Source: an uncultured Lachnospiraceae bacterium | GTDB lineage: Bacteria; Bacillota; Clostridia; Lachnospirales; Lachnospiraceae | Length of the DNA: 47,540 nucleotides | Reading direction: 5' to 3' | NCBI GenBank assembly: GCA_947574135.1 | Contig: CANPIM010000024.1 | Span: 1 to 47,540 of the forward strand | In this document: positions 40,730 to 47,540 of the stretch, piece after piece | Numbering within the stretch: the first letter of the stretch is position 1 | How the letters are laid out: each line of letters starts with the position of its first letter | The notes under the pieces: model-generated | Databases searched by the model: none | Seen by the model: only the letters and a program-made list of their open reading frames with translations | What the model was told of the DNA's origin: nothing | Position numbers and translations under genes: made by a program

Positions 40730-41686
40730 ATGCAGGTGAAGCAGTTGGAGTATTTAATGAAAGTTGTGGAGTGCGGTTCCATCACTCAGGCATCACAGGA
40801 ACTGTACATCAGCCAGCCCAGTCTGAGCAAAGCCATTCATCAACTGGAGCAGGAATACGGAGCCCAGCTGCTGATTCGGAAATCCCGGGGAGTAGAGTTG
40901 ACCGGGGAGGGGAAAAGTTTCGTGCATTATGTTAGAGGTGTTTTGACCGCGACTCAGGCTCTGGAACGAAATTTTATCAGAACCCAAAGGATACAGTCCT
41001 CTAGCTTGTTTTTGGCTACGCAGCAGTTGGATTTTATTTATGATATGGCGCTGCGGATGTATGGGGAGGACGAAGGGAAAAATATTCACTATAATATAGT
41101 GGAGACAGACCGGAACGAAGTGGCTAGGCTGGTGCTGAGCGGAGGGGTAAATCTGGGATTGTTGGTACGCAATCATGCGGATGCAAAAACATTTTTGTGG
41201 CATAAAGAAGCAAAACGTCTGGATATTCATGTGATTGTATCGGAAGCTTGCTGCTATGCCTGTATTGGACCGAAATCGCCTTTTTATGGCCGGACAAAGA
41301 TCAGTATTACAGAAGCTGAGAAGAGTCCGCATGTGGGATTGGATATGGAGGCGCAGGCGAGGGAGAGTCTGTATTTCGATATCCATGGAAACCATTATAA
41401 TACCAGAAAGATCGTATTTTTCAATACGGTGAGCGCCTGTGAACAATTTTTGTTGGGGACAGATGCCCTGGCCTTTGTTTCCAAATGGACACTGGGATGT
41501 TTTAAGGATCCGCGGATTCAGACCCTGCAGGTGGAGATTGAGGATACAGACGCGCTGAGGGAAAATGAACTTCTATGGCTTAAGCGGGTAGGAGAACCGT
41601 TAAACCTGTCGGAAAAGAAATTTTTGCGGCATGTCTATGAGTATTTTGGAAAAGCTGTCAGCGAGTATCCGGAAGTTCTTCGGTAA
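40730..41686 (+). CDS. LysR-family transcriptional regulator 2
   Basis: 318 residues. The N-terminal winged helix contains EYLMKVVECGSITQASQEL and SQPSLSKAIHQLEQEYG. The effector domain is divergent, with a pair of adjacent cysteines (EACCYACIG) in lobe two. GGGGGA precedes the ATG. No divergent partner gene survives next to it; the aldo/keto reductase remnant upstream is on the same strand. The target is unknown. Confidence 0.9.
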   Translation: MQVKQLEYLMKVVECGSITQASQELYISQPSLSKAIHQLEQEYGAQLLIRKSRGVELTGEGKSFVHYVRGVLTATQALERNFIRTQRIQSSSLFLATQQLDFIYDMALRMYGEDEGKNIHYNIVETDRNEVARLVLSGGVNLGLLVRNHADAKTFLWHKEAKRLDIHVIVSEACCYACIGPKSPFYGRTKISITEAEKSPHVGLDMEAQARESLYFDIHGNHYNTRKIVFFNTVSACEQFLLGTDALAFVSKWTLGCFKDPRIQTLQVEIEDTDALRENELLWLKRVGEPLNLSEKKFLRHVYEYFGKAVSEYPEVLR

Positions 41687-41700
41687 AAAAGAATGAAAAA

Positions 41701-41738
41701 GAAACGGCATGGCCTGCGTATGGGACCATGCCGTTTTC
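41701..41738. terminator. bidirectional terminator between LysR 2 and the flavoprotein gene
   Basis: Arms GAAACGGCATGG and CCATGCCGTTTTC (41701-41712 with 41726-41738) with A-rich and T-rich flanks on the two sides. Confidence 0.75.
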
Positions 41739-41743
41739 GATTC

Positions 41744-42907
41744 TCACTTCAGCAGCTCCTGGGCCAGCTGTTCCAGCTGTTCCTGGGAGGCGGCGTTTAG
41801 GGTGGATTTAATGGTTACCAGGGGATCCAACAAGGTAATATCTTTCATACTCTCAAAGGCAGTACGCATATGCTTGCCTGCCATGGGGGCCCAGGAGCCG
41901 TTTTCTATAATGCCCACGGTGCGCTTCTGGAAGTTTTTGGCCTTTAAATGGGCCAGAAAATCCTCCATGCAGGGGAACAGGCCGGCGTCATAGGTACTGC
42001 AGGCCACTACCAGGCGGTCGTAGCGGAAAGCATCCTCCACGGCTTCTGCCATATCTTCCCGGGTCAGATCGGCAAATACCACCTTAGGAGCGCCTTTTTC
42101 CTCCAGAAGCTTGACCAGCTTCTGGGCAGCGGCTTTTGTATTTCCGTGAATGGAAGCGCAGGCAATAAGGATTCCCTGATCCTCCGGCGTATAGCTGCTC
42201 CAGAGATGGTATTTCTCCAGATAATAACCCAGATTCTCCCTAAGAACGGGGCCGTGAAGGGGACAGATCACAGCGATATCCAGGCCAGCGGCCTTTTTCA
42301 GCAGAGCCTGAACCTGGGAGCCGTATTTTCCTACGATGTTGATATAGTAGCGGCGCGCCTCGCAGAGCCAGTCCTCGTCAGCGTCCAGAGCCCCGAATTT
42401 TCCAAAGCCGTCAGCGGAAAAGAGCACCTTTTCCGAGGATTCATAGGAGACCATAACCTCCGGCCAGTGCACCATGGGAGCCATATAAAAGGAAAGCTTG
42501 TGGCTTCCAAGCTCCAGGGAATCTCCCTCCTTGACCACTACCGTGCGGTCAGTCACATCCAGGGTAAAGAATTGGGGCATCATGGAAAAGGTCTTGGAAT
42601 TGCCCACCAGCACCATGTCCGGATATTTCTCCGCGGCTTTCTGGATATTGGCAGCATGATCCGGCTCCAGATGGGAGATGACCAGATAATCGGGAGTTCT
42701 GCCTCCAAGGGCCTGCTCCAGATTGGCAAACCATTCCTTTGATGCCCGGGCATCCACGGTGTCCATGAGAGCGATTTTTTCATCCATAATCAAATAAGAA
42801 TTATAGGAAACGCCGTTTGGCACCACATATTGGCTTTCAAACAGATCGATGGTCTTGTCATTCACGCCGATGTAAAGAATCGAATCTGTGATCTTGTTGT
42901 CTTTCAT
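41744..42907 (-). CDS. FprA-type flavodiiron protein
   Basis: 387 residues: an N-terminal metallo-beta-lactamase-like domain with the diiron ligand motif HLEPDHAAN and later HWPEVMV, SADGFGKFG and CPLHGP, followed by a flavodoxin domain (ILIACASIHGNTKAAAQKL and ACSTYDAGLFP). Such proteins reduce O2 to water or NO to N2O and protect anaerobes. Length is normal. It is monocistronic, with its own promoter and AGGAGG before the ATG. Confidence 0.94.
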   Translation of the reverse strand: MKDNKITDSILYIGVNDKTIDLFESQYVVPNGVSYNSYLIMDEKIALMDTVDARASKEWFANLEQALGGRTPDYLVISHLEPDHAANIQKAAEKYPDMVLVGNSKTFSMMPQFFTLDVTDRTVVVKEGDSLELGSHKLSFYMAPMVHWPEVMVSYESSEKVLFSADGFGKFGALDADEDWLCEARRYYINIVGKYGSQVQALLKKAAGLDIAVICPLHGPVLRENLGYYLEKYHLWSSYTPEDQGILIACASIHGNTKAAAQKLVKLLEEKGAPKVVFADLTREDMAEAVEDAFRYDRLVVACSTYDAGLFPCMEDFLAHLKAKNFQKRTVGIIENGSWAPMAGKHMRTAFESMKDITLLDPLVTIKSTLNAASQEQLEQLAQELLK

Positions 42908-42964
42908 ACTTACAGTTCCTCCTAAAAAATACTGTGGCCGCCAAAAAGGTGACGGTACCGCCTT

Positions 42965-42993
42965 ATCATAGCATGAACTCGGGTGTGTGTAAA
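42965..42993 (-). promoter_or_regulatory. promoter of the flavodiiron protein gene
   Basis: On the minus strand: TTTACA (plus 42988-42993), 17 bases, TATGAT (plus 42965-42970). Confidence 0.65.
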
Positions 42994-43077
42994 TAGAAGG
43001 AAGAGATAAATTTTATCAGCGATTTTTCCGGTAGTTACGCGCTGAAGGGAAGTTTTCCGCCTTGTTCCGGAGACAAG

Positions 43078-43106
43078 GAATAAGCGTTGCCGCACCTGCA
43101 TAAGAT
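43078..43106 (+). promoter_or_regulatory. possible SigE-type promoter of spoIIID
   Basis: GAATAAG (43078-43084), 14 bases, CATAAGAT (43099-43106). It resembles the SigE consensus, and spoIIID is a known SigE target. The start codon is 28 bases downstream. Confidence 0.4.
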
Positions 43107-43133
43107 GTAAAAAAGTATTCGAAGAGGTTTCTT

Positions 43134-43391
43134 TTGAAGGAGTATATCGAGGAACGGGCCGTGGAAATTGCCAATTATATCATCAACAACAATGCCACGG
43201 TGCGTCAGACGGCGAGACAGTTTGGGATCAGCAAAAGCACGGTACATAAGGACGTGGCGGAGCGTCTGCTCTATATTAATCCGCATCTTGCGTCGGAAGC
43301 GCGGAAGGTGCTGGATGTAAATAAATCAGAACGTCATATCCGCGGAGGGCTTGCCACCAAGGAGAAATATCTGCATCAGAAGACGAACTGA
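43134..43391 (+). CDS. spoIIID: sporulation transcription factor SpoIIID
   Basis: 85 residues, the family length. A small helix-turn-helix protein that reprograms mother-cell gene expression after SigE. The sequence is highly characteristic: IEERAVEIANYIINN, then TVRQTARQFGISKSTVHKDV and KVLDVNKSERHIRGGLATK. The start is a TTG at 43134 with GAAGAGG six bases upstream; no ATG lies near. It is a single gene followed by the MATE promoter. Confidence 0.95.
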   Translation: MKEYIEERAVEIANYIINNNATVRQTARQFGISKSTVHKDVAERLLYINPHLASEARKVLDVNKSERHIRGGLATKEKYLHQKTN

Positions 43392-43401
43392 AAAAAAGGC
43401 A

Positions 43402-43429
43402 TTGACATTTGCCTGAAAATGACTAGAAT
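43402..43429 (+). promoter_or_regulatory. promoter of MATE gene 2
   Basis: Perfect TTGACA (43402-43407), 16 bases, TAGAAT (43424-43429). Confidence 0.7.
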
Positions 43430-43475
43430 AGAGGGGCGGAGCTACAAGGAATACAAAATAAGGTACGAATGAATC

Positions 43476-44807
43476 ATGGAAAAGATGTTTTCAAAACAGG
43501 ATTTAAAGAAACTGATCCTGCCGCTGATGATTGAGCAGGTGCTTTTGGTTGCCGTGGGCATGGCGGACACGATTATGATCTCCCGGGTGGGGGAGGCAGC
43601 CGTGTCCGGCGTTTCATTGGTGGATACCATTAATATTCTGCTGATTAATATTTTTACAGCCCTGGCCACAGGCGGGGCTGTAGTGGCCGGACATTGCCTG
43701 GGGGGAGGACAGCCAGAGCGGGCCTCAGAAGCGTCAGAGCAGCTTATGCTGTTTTCCGGAGCGGTTTCCCTGGGGATTATGGTGCTGGTGCTGGCCGGAC
43801 ATACATGGATTCTGAACCATGTGTTTGGACAGATTGAGCCGGAGGTCATGGAGGATGCCCGGATTTATCTATTGATTACAGCCCTGTCCATTCCCTTCAT
43901 TGCCATATATAACGGAGGCGCAGCAATATTTCGGGCTATGAGCGACGCCAAGACCTCCATGAAGGTTTCCCTGATTATGAATGGGGTCAATATTGCGGGA
44001 AATGCCATCCTGATCTATGGCTTTGGCAGGGGAGTGGAAGGCGCTGCCATTCCTACCCTAGTGTCCCGGATGCTGGCGGCAGGGATTGTGGTGGCCCTGC
44101 TCCGGAATCAGAATCTGGAGATTCATCTTCCTCTGAAGATTCAGCTGCGCTTTCACAGGGATATGATTCGCAAAATCTGTTTCATCGGGATCCCCAATGG
44201 ATTGGAGAACAGCGTATTCCAGCTGGGAAAAATCCTGGTGTTAAGTCTGGTTGCCAGCTTCGGCACTGCGGCCATCGCAGCAAATGCAGTGGCAAACAGT
44301 ATTGCATCCTTTCAGGTCATTCCAGGAGCGGCTATCGGATACGCCATTGTGACCGTGGTCTCCCAGTGCGCCGGGGCCAAGCGCTACGACGAGGCGAAAT
44401 ACTACACCAGGCAGCTGATGAAATACATGTACATAGGCATGTGGGCCGTGAATATCCTGGTTATATTCACCTGCCCTCTCATTGTGCGGGCCTATCATCT
44501 GTCTGCCGGGACCGGGGCGCTGACAACAAAACTTCTGATCTATCACGCCGTGGGCTGCATGACTATCTGGAATATAGCCTTCGGCCTGCCCAATGCCCTG
44601 CGGGCAGCCGGAGACGTAAAGATGACCCTGGTCATCAGTCTGCTGTCCATGTGGATCTTCCGCATCGGCTTCAGCTTTTTGCTGGGAGAAAACCTGAAGT
44701 GGGGCGTGTTTGGAATCTGGGTGGCAATGACGATAGACTGGCTGTTCCGGGCAATACTGTTCCAGATCCGCTACCACAGGGGAAAATGGCAGGAGATCGA
44801 ATTCTGA
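43476..44807 (+). CDS. MATE-family multidrug/cation exporter 2
   Basis: 443 residues with 12 membrane helices. The N-terminal KLILPLMIEQVLLVAVGMAD and the GGGQPERASEASEQ loop mark the MATE family; the middle has RAMSDAKTSMKVSLIMNGVN. It is only distantly similar to the MATE protein at 15918 and is not a recent duplicate. It has its own promoter. The exported compound is unknown. Confidence 0.9.
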   Translation: MEKMFSKQDLKKLILPLMIEQVLLVAVGMADTIMISRVGEAAVSGVSLVDTINILLINIFTALATGGAVVAGHCLGGGQPERASEASEQLMLFSGAVSLGIMVLVLAGHTWILNHVFGQIEPEVMEDARIYLLITALSIPFIAIYNGGAAIFRAMSDAKTSMKVSLIMNGVNIAGNAILIYGFGRGVEGAAIPTLVSRMLAAGIVVALLRNQNLEIHLPLKIQLRFHRDMIRKICFIGIPNGLENSVFQLGKILVLSLVASFGTAAIAANAVANSIASFQVIPGAAIGYAIVTVVSQCAGAKRYDEAKYYTRQLMKYMYIGMWAVNILVIFTCPLIVRAYHLSAGTGALTTKLLIYHAVGCMTIWNIAFGLPNALRAAGDVKMTLVISLLSMWIFRIGFSFLLGENLKWGVFGIWVAMTIDWLFRAILFQIRYHRGKWQEIEF

Positions 44808-44869
44808 TCTAACCGATGGGACAAACAACAGATCGGCTGAATTGTTGGGAAGGTCCTATATTTTGGGGC

Positions 44870-44898
44870 TTGCCAGCGAATCGGACCTTGGATATAAT
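44870..44898 (+). promoter_or_regulatory. guaA promoter
   Basis: TTGCCA (44870-44875), 17 bases, perfect TATAAT (44893-44898). It implies an untranslated leader of about 320 bases containing the repeat array. Confidence 0.8.
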
Positions 44899-44971
44899 AG
44901 AAAATCATATGTTTATCCGAACACAGCCAAAAGCCCAGGAGTATTTGTAAAAAGTCGGCGGAGAGAAACAC

Positions 44972-45187
44972 GTAGAGTAGAGAGGAAAGCGGACGGCATC
45001 AGTAGGAATAGGAAAGAGAACTCTTGAGAGTAGAGAGGAAAGCAGATGGCTTCATTAAGAATGAGGAAAGAGAGCCTCGAAAAATGGATAGGAAAGCGGA
45101 TGGCATTAGCAGAAATAGGAAAGAGACGCCCGTAGAGTAGAGAGGAAAGCAGATAATATCATCCAGAATAGGAAAAAGAACTCAGGA
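44972..45187 (+). repeat. four imperfect 53/54-bp tandem repeats in the guaA leader
   Basis: The anchor GGAAAGC recurs at 44984, 45037, 45091 and 45144, giving spacings of 53, 54 and 53. Each unit starts around GTAGAGAGGAAAGC, continues with a GATGGCATCA-like stretch and ends with an ATAGGAAAGAG-like stretch. The first and fourth units share the longest identical start. The period is not a multiple of three throughout, so it is not a coding repeat, and the units have no unique spacers, so it is not a CRISPR array. Confidence 0.85.
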
Positions 45188-45223
45188 GAATTGTGCAGAA
45201 CGATACATGAGGAGGAATAGCTC

Positions 45224-46768
45224 ATGAACAGAGAAATGATTATGGTGTTGGATTTTGGCGGACAGTACAATCAGCTGATTGCCAGACGAGTGAGGGAATG
45301 CAACGTTTACTGCGAAGTCTACCCCTACACGGTAAGTCTTGCCAGGATCCGGGAAATAAATCCCAAAGGAATTATTTTTACAGGCGGCCCCAATAGTGTC
45401 TATGATGAGGCATCCCCTCATTATGAGAAGGAGATCTTTGAGCTGGGAATTCCCATTCTGGGAATCTGCTACGGATCCCAGGTCATGGCATACACCCTGG
45501 GGGGAGAGGTTAAAAGCGCTCCTGTCAGCGAGTATGGGCATACAGAAACGGAGTTGGACAAGTCCTCCGCCTTATTTCAGCAGATCGAAGACAACTCCAC
45601 GGTAGTGTGGATGAGCCACACGGATTACATTGCCAGGGTGCCAGAGGGTTTCCGCATTACAGCCCATACTGCTCACTGCCCAGTGGCAGCTATGGAATGT
45701 CCGCAGCGGGGACTCTATGCGACCCAGTTTCATCCAGAGGTCATGCACACCAAGGAAGGACAAAAGATGTTGCAAAGCTTTGTCTATAAGGTCTGCGGCT
45801 GTCGGGGTGACTGGCAGATGGGCGCCTTTGTAGAGGAAACCATAGCCCAGATCCGGCAGCGGGTAGGACAGGGACGGGTGCTTTGCGCCCTTTCCGGCGG
45901 TGTGGACTCCTCGGTGGCGGCTGTGCTGTTGTCCCGGGCTGTGGGAAAACAGCTTACCTGTGTGTTTGTGGATCATGGCCTGCTGCGAAAAAACGAGGGC
46001 GACGAGGTGGAAGCCGTCTTCGGCCCCCAAGGCGACTATGAGCTGAATTTTATCCGGGTCAATGCCCAGCAGCGGTATTACAACAAGCTGAAGGGCGTCA
46101 CAGACCCAGAGGAGAAGCGCAAAATCATCGGGGAAGAATTTATCCGCATTTTTGAGGAGGAAGCCAAAAAGATAGGAGCCGTGGACTTTCTGGTTCAGGG
46201 AACCATTTATCCGGACGTGATCGAGTCCGGCCTAGGCAAATCCGCAGTGATCAAATCCCATCACAATGTGGGCGGTCTTCCCGGCGTGGTGGACTTTAAG
46301 GAAATCATCGAGCCCCTGCGTATGCTCTTCAAGGATGAGGTGCGCAAAGCCGGACTGGAGCTTGGAATTCCCCAAAACCTGGTCTACCGGCAACCCTTCC
46401 CGGGCCCGGGCCTGGGCGTGCGCATTGTAGGCGAGGTAACTGAAGAAAAGGTGCGCATGGTGCAGGATGCAGATTACATCTACCGGGAGGAATTGTCAAA
46501 AGCCGGACTGGACAGAGACCTGGGCCAGTACTTTGCGGGCCTTACCAATATGCGCTCCGTAGGAGTCATGGGGGATTTCAGGACCTATGATTATGCGGTG
46601 GCCCTGCGGGCAGTGAATACCAGCGACTTTATGACGGCAGAGTGCGCCCAGATTCCCTATGAGGTGCTGTTTAAGGTGACTAGCAGGATTATCAATGAGG
46701 TGAAAGGGGTCAATCGGGTGATGTTTGATCTGACTTCTAAGCCGCCGGGGACGATTGAGTGGGAATGA
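45224..46768 (+). CDS. guaA: GMP synthase (glutamine-hydrolysing)
   Basis: 514 residues. Converts XMP to GMP with glutamine as nitrogen source. A class I amidotransferase domain has the triad Cys82 (GICYGSQ), His170 and Glu172 (TQFHPEV). The ATP pyrophosphatase domain has the PP-loop SGGVDS at 224-229, and the C-terminal dimerisation domain ends in the conserved [16 protein letters not shown] precedes the ATG. The leader contains an unusual repeat array. The 3' end is a known integration site for genomic islands, and the sequence beyond looks like one. Confidence 0.97.
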   Translation: MNREMIMVLDFGGQYNQLIARRVRECNVYCEVYPYTVSLARIREINPKGIIFTGGPNSVYDEASPHYEKEIFELGIPILGICYGSQVMAYTLGGEVKSAPVSEYGHTETELDKSSALFQQIEDNSTVVWMSHTDYIARVPEGFRITAHTAHCPVAAMECPQRGLYATQFHPEVMHTKEGQKMLQSFVYKVCGCRGDWQMGAFVEETIAQIRQRVGQGRVLCALSGGVDSSVAAVLLSRAVGKQLTCVFVDHGLLRKNEGDEVEAVFGPQGDYELNFIRVNAQQRYYNKLKGVTDPEEKRKIIGEEFIRIFEEEAKKIGAVDFLVQGTIYPDVIESGLGKSAVIKSHHNVGGLPGVVDFKEIIEPLRMLFKDEVRKAGLELGIPQNLVYRQPFPGPGLGVRIVGEVTEEKVRMVQDADYIYREELSKAGLDRDLGQYFAGLTNMRSVGVMGDFRTYDYAVALRAVNTSDFMTAECAQIPYEVLFKVTSRIINEVKGVNRVMFDLTSKPPGTIEWE

Positions 46769-46824
46769 TTTCGGAGGCCCGGAAAAGCCTGATATGACTG
46801 GGTTTTTGAGGGGTTAAGGCCCTT

Positions 46825-46844
46825 TGTGGCAACGATTTGGCAAC
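46825..46844. repeat. paired GGCAAC motifs downstream of guaA
   Basis: TGTGGCAAC (46825-46833) and TTTGGCAAC (46836-46844), eleven bases apart. Short direct repeats of this kind can be arm-type binding sites of tyrosine integrases next to an attachment site; here that is inference from the guaA context. Confidence 0.35.
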
Positions 46845-46866
46845 ATTTTTTCATTATTCATAAAAA

Positions 46867-46913
46867 GAGAGCTAACTGATTTTGATTAGTCAGTTAGCTC
46901 TCTTTTTCTTTTT
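46867..46913. terminator. strong terminator downstream of guaA
   Basis: A perfect 13-bp stem (46867-46879 with 46890-46902), loop of ten, then a long T-rich tract on the plus strand; A residues before the stem allow use on the minus strand too. Confidence 0.85.
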
Positions 46914-46965
46914 ATTATTATTTTGTGCAACAAACGGCCTTTCCCGTGGCCTACAAGTGAGCGGG

Positions 46966-47454
46966 TCAAAAGAGGTCCTGGGGCGGCACCTTCACATAGG
47001 GGTGAGCCTTATCAAACTCCGGGTAATGGTAGCGCCACTTGTCGTAAGCCTCTTTGGAGATTTCACCCGTCTCCAGCATAGCAGCGGCCTGTTGCCAGGA
47101 GCAAAGCATCTCATGCAACCGAGCAGCGTCCTTGCTCTTCCGCACATCAACCTTCAAGCAGACTTCTCCATCCGTCTCGCTGATCTTGAGCCCATAGTTG
47201 TCCTCCAGGGTAAACAGGGTGTGCATCAGCCCCACATAGGAGTCTATGTCCGGGACGGAGAGGGCATGGGGCGAGACATCCAGTACCTGGGCCAGGGCAG
47301 CAGTCAGGTCTGCCTTTGGGGTTCTTGATCCTGTTTCGTACTGAGCAAGGCGCACATCAGCGGACTTCTCCGGGAAGCCCAGCGCCATGCCAAGATATTT
47401 CTGAGTCATCCCCCGCAGGAGACGGAAAAAGTGAATCCGTTCGCCAATCGCCAT
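46966..47454 (-). CDS. XRE-family transcriptional regulator, mobile-element type
   Basis: 162 residues. The N-terminal helix-turn-helix (IHFFRLLRGMTQKYLGMAL, then RLAQYETGSRTPKADL) occupies about 1-70. The C-terminal part is acidic and helical and ends in a tyrosine- and proline-rich tail. Proteins of this type are common in integrative elements and phages of gut Firmicutes. GGAG lies eight bases before the ATG and a good promoter is upstream. Location just beyond the guaA 3' end supports a mobile element continuing past the window edge. Confidence 0.8.
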   Translation of the reverse strand: MAIGERIHFFRLLRGMTQKYLGMALGFPEKSADVRLAQYETGSRTPKADLTAALAQVLDVSPHALSVPDIDSYVGLMHTLFTLEDNYGLKISETDGEVCLKVDVRKSKDAARLHEMLCSWQQAAAMLETGEISKEAYDKWRYHYPEFDKAHPYVKVPPQDLF

Positions 47455-47489
47455 ATCATCAACTCCAATCGTTGGTTGTCTTTAGAAAA

Positions 47490-47518
47490 AGCGTAGCAGA
47501 AATGCTTAGTAAAGTCAA
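47490..47518 (-). promoter_or_regulatory. promoter of the XRE regulator
   Basis: On the minus strand: TTGACT (plus 47513-47518), 17 bases, TACGCT (plus 47490-47495). Confidence 0.65.
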
Positions 47519-47540
47519 GAGAATCCTAAACAATTTTATT

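Larger units (their letters stand above)
44808..45223. other. guaA leader region
   Basis: A 416-base gap with no gene: a consensus promoter at 44870-44898 and a purine-rich tandem repeat array at 44972-45187. No purine riboswitch core was found. Confidence 0.7.

Noticed and set aside
44972-45187. CRISPR array
   Set aside because: The whole 53/54-bp unit is semi-conserved; there are no unique spacers of constant length and no cas genes nearby.
44900-45223. purine riboswitch upstream of guaA
   Set aside because: I looked for the conserved three-way-junction core and did not find it.

Overview
The window looks like chromosomal DNA of a spore-forming anaerobic Clostridia, most likely a gut Lachnospiraceae. 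The evidence is low-GC Gram-positive style ribosome binding sites (AGGAGG type), moderate GC, sporulation genes (a SipL-like SPOCS/LysM protein, SpoIIID, a SpoIIR-like reading frame), an FprA-type flavodiiron protein, a BceRS-BceAB-type module and a SipL/IspE/GntR/SpoIIR/MurI gene order that I recall from clostridia. No rRNA, tRNA, insertion sequence or CRISPR array was seen.

Layout. 1-2.8 kb: class A penicillin-binding protein. 2.8-7.6 kb: a complete antimicrobial-peptide sensing and detoxification module on the minus strand (FtsX-like permease, ATPase, intramembrane-sensing kinase, response regulator). 7.7-11.5 kb: O-acetylhomoserine sulfhydrylase behind a structured leader, a large membrane protein, a DUF5655 protein. 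11.5-12.4 kb: a scar of three truncated genes (sigma factor, IclR regulator, ABC binding-protein tail). 12.5-15.5 kb: an SsuBC/nitrate-type ABC importer with two permeases and two non-identical ATPases. 15.9-19.1 kb: MATE exporter, a possible 23-codon ORF, amidohydrolase and a degenerate sigma-70 paralogue. 19.1-22 kb (minus): MarR regulator, TauE-like exporter, small membrane protein, PadR regulator, Gfo/Idh/MocA oxidoreductase. 22.3-30.2 kb: a small conserved protein, alanine:cation symporter, LysR regulator, and a minus-strand envelope/glycogen run (MurF, Ddl, PlsC-like acyltransferase, MalQ). 30.4-36.2 kb (plus): PrcB-like lipoprotein, SipL, IspE, GntR/FCD regulator, SpoIIR-like frame, MurI, DUF1934 protein. 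36.2-39.8 kb: hairpin-repeat cluster, membrane-anchored protein, cardiolipin synthase, secreted trigger-factor/FKBP-like lipoprotein. 39.8-44.8 kb: aldo-keto reductase remnant, LysR regulator, FprA flavoprotein, SpoIIID, second MATE exporter. 44.8-47.5 kb: GMP synthase with a tandem-repeat leader, then a probable entry into a mobile element (XRE regulator).

How it fits together. Cell-envelope construction (PBP, MurF, Ddl, MurI, PlsC, cardiolipin synthase) and envelope defence (Bce module, MATE exporters) recur through the window, together with sporulation control. The points I consider most worth checking are: a two-copy structured RNA-like element (one copy in the sulfhydrylase leader); an ABC importer whose two ATPases predict one canonical and one degenerate ATP site; a sigma-70 paralogue without region 4; four 53/54-bp repeats in the guaA leader; a SpoIIR-like gene that appears to have lost its signalling domain; and the deletion scar that beheaded a divergent IclR/binding-protein pair. 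All functions are read from sequence and family knowledge only; no database search was possible.
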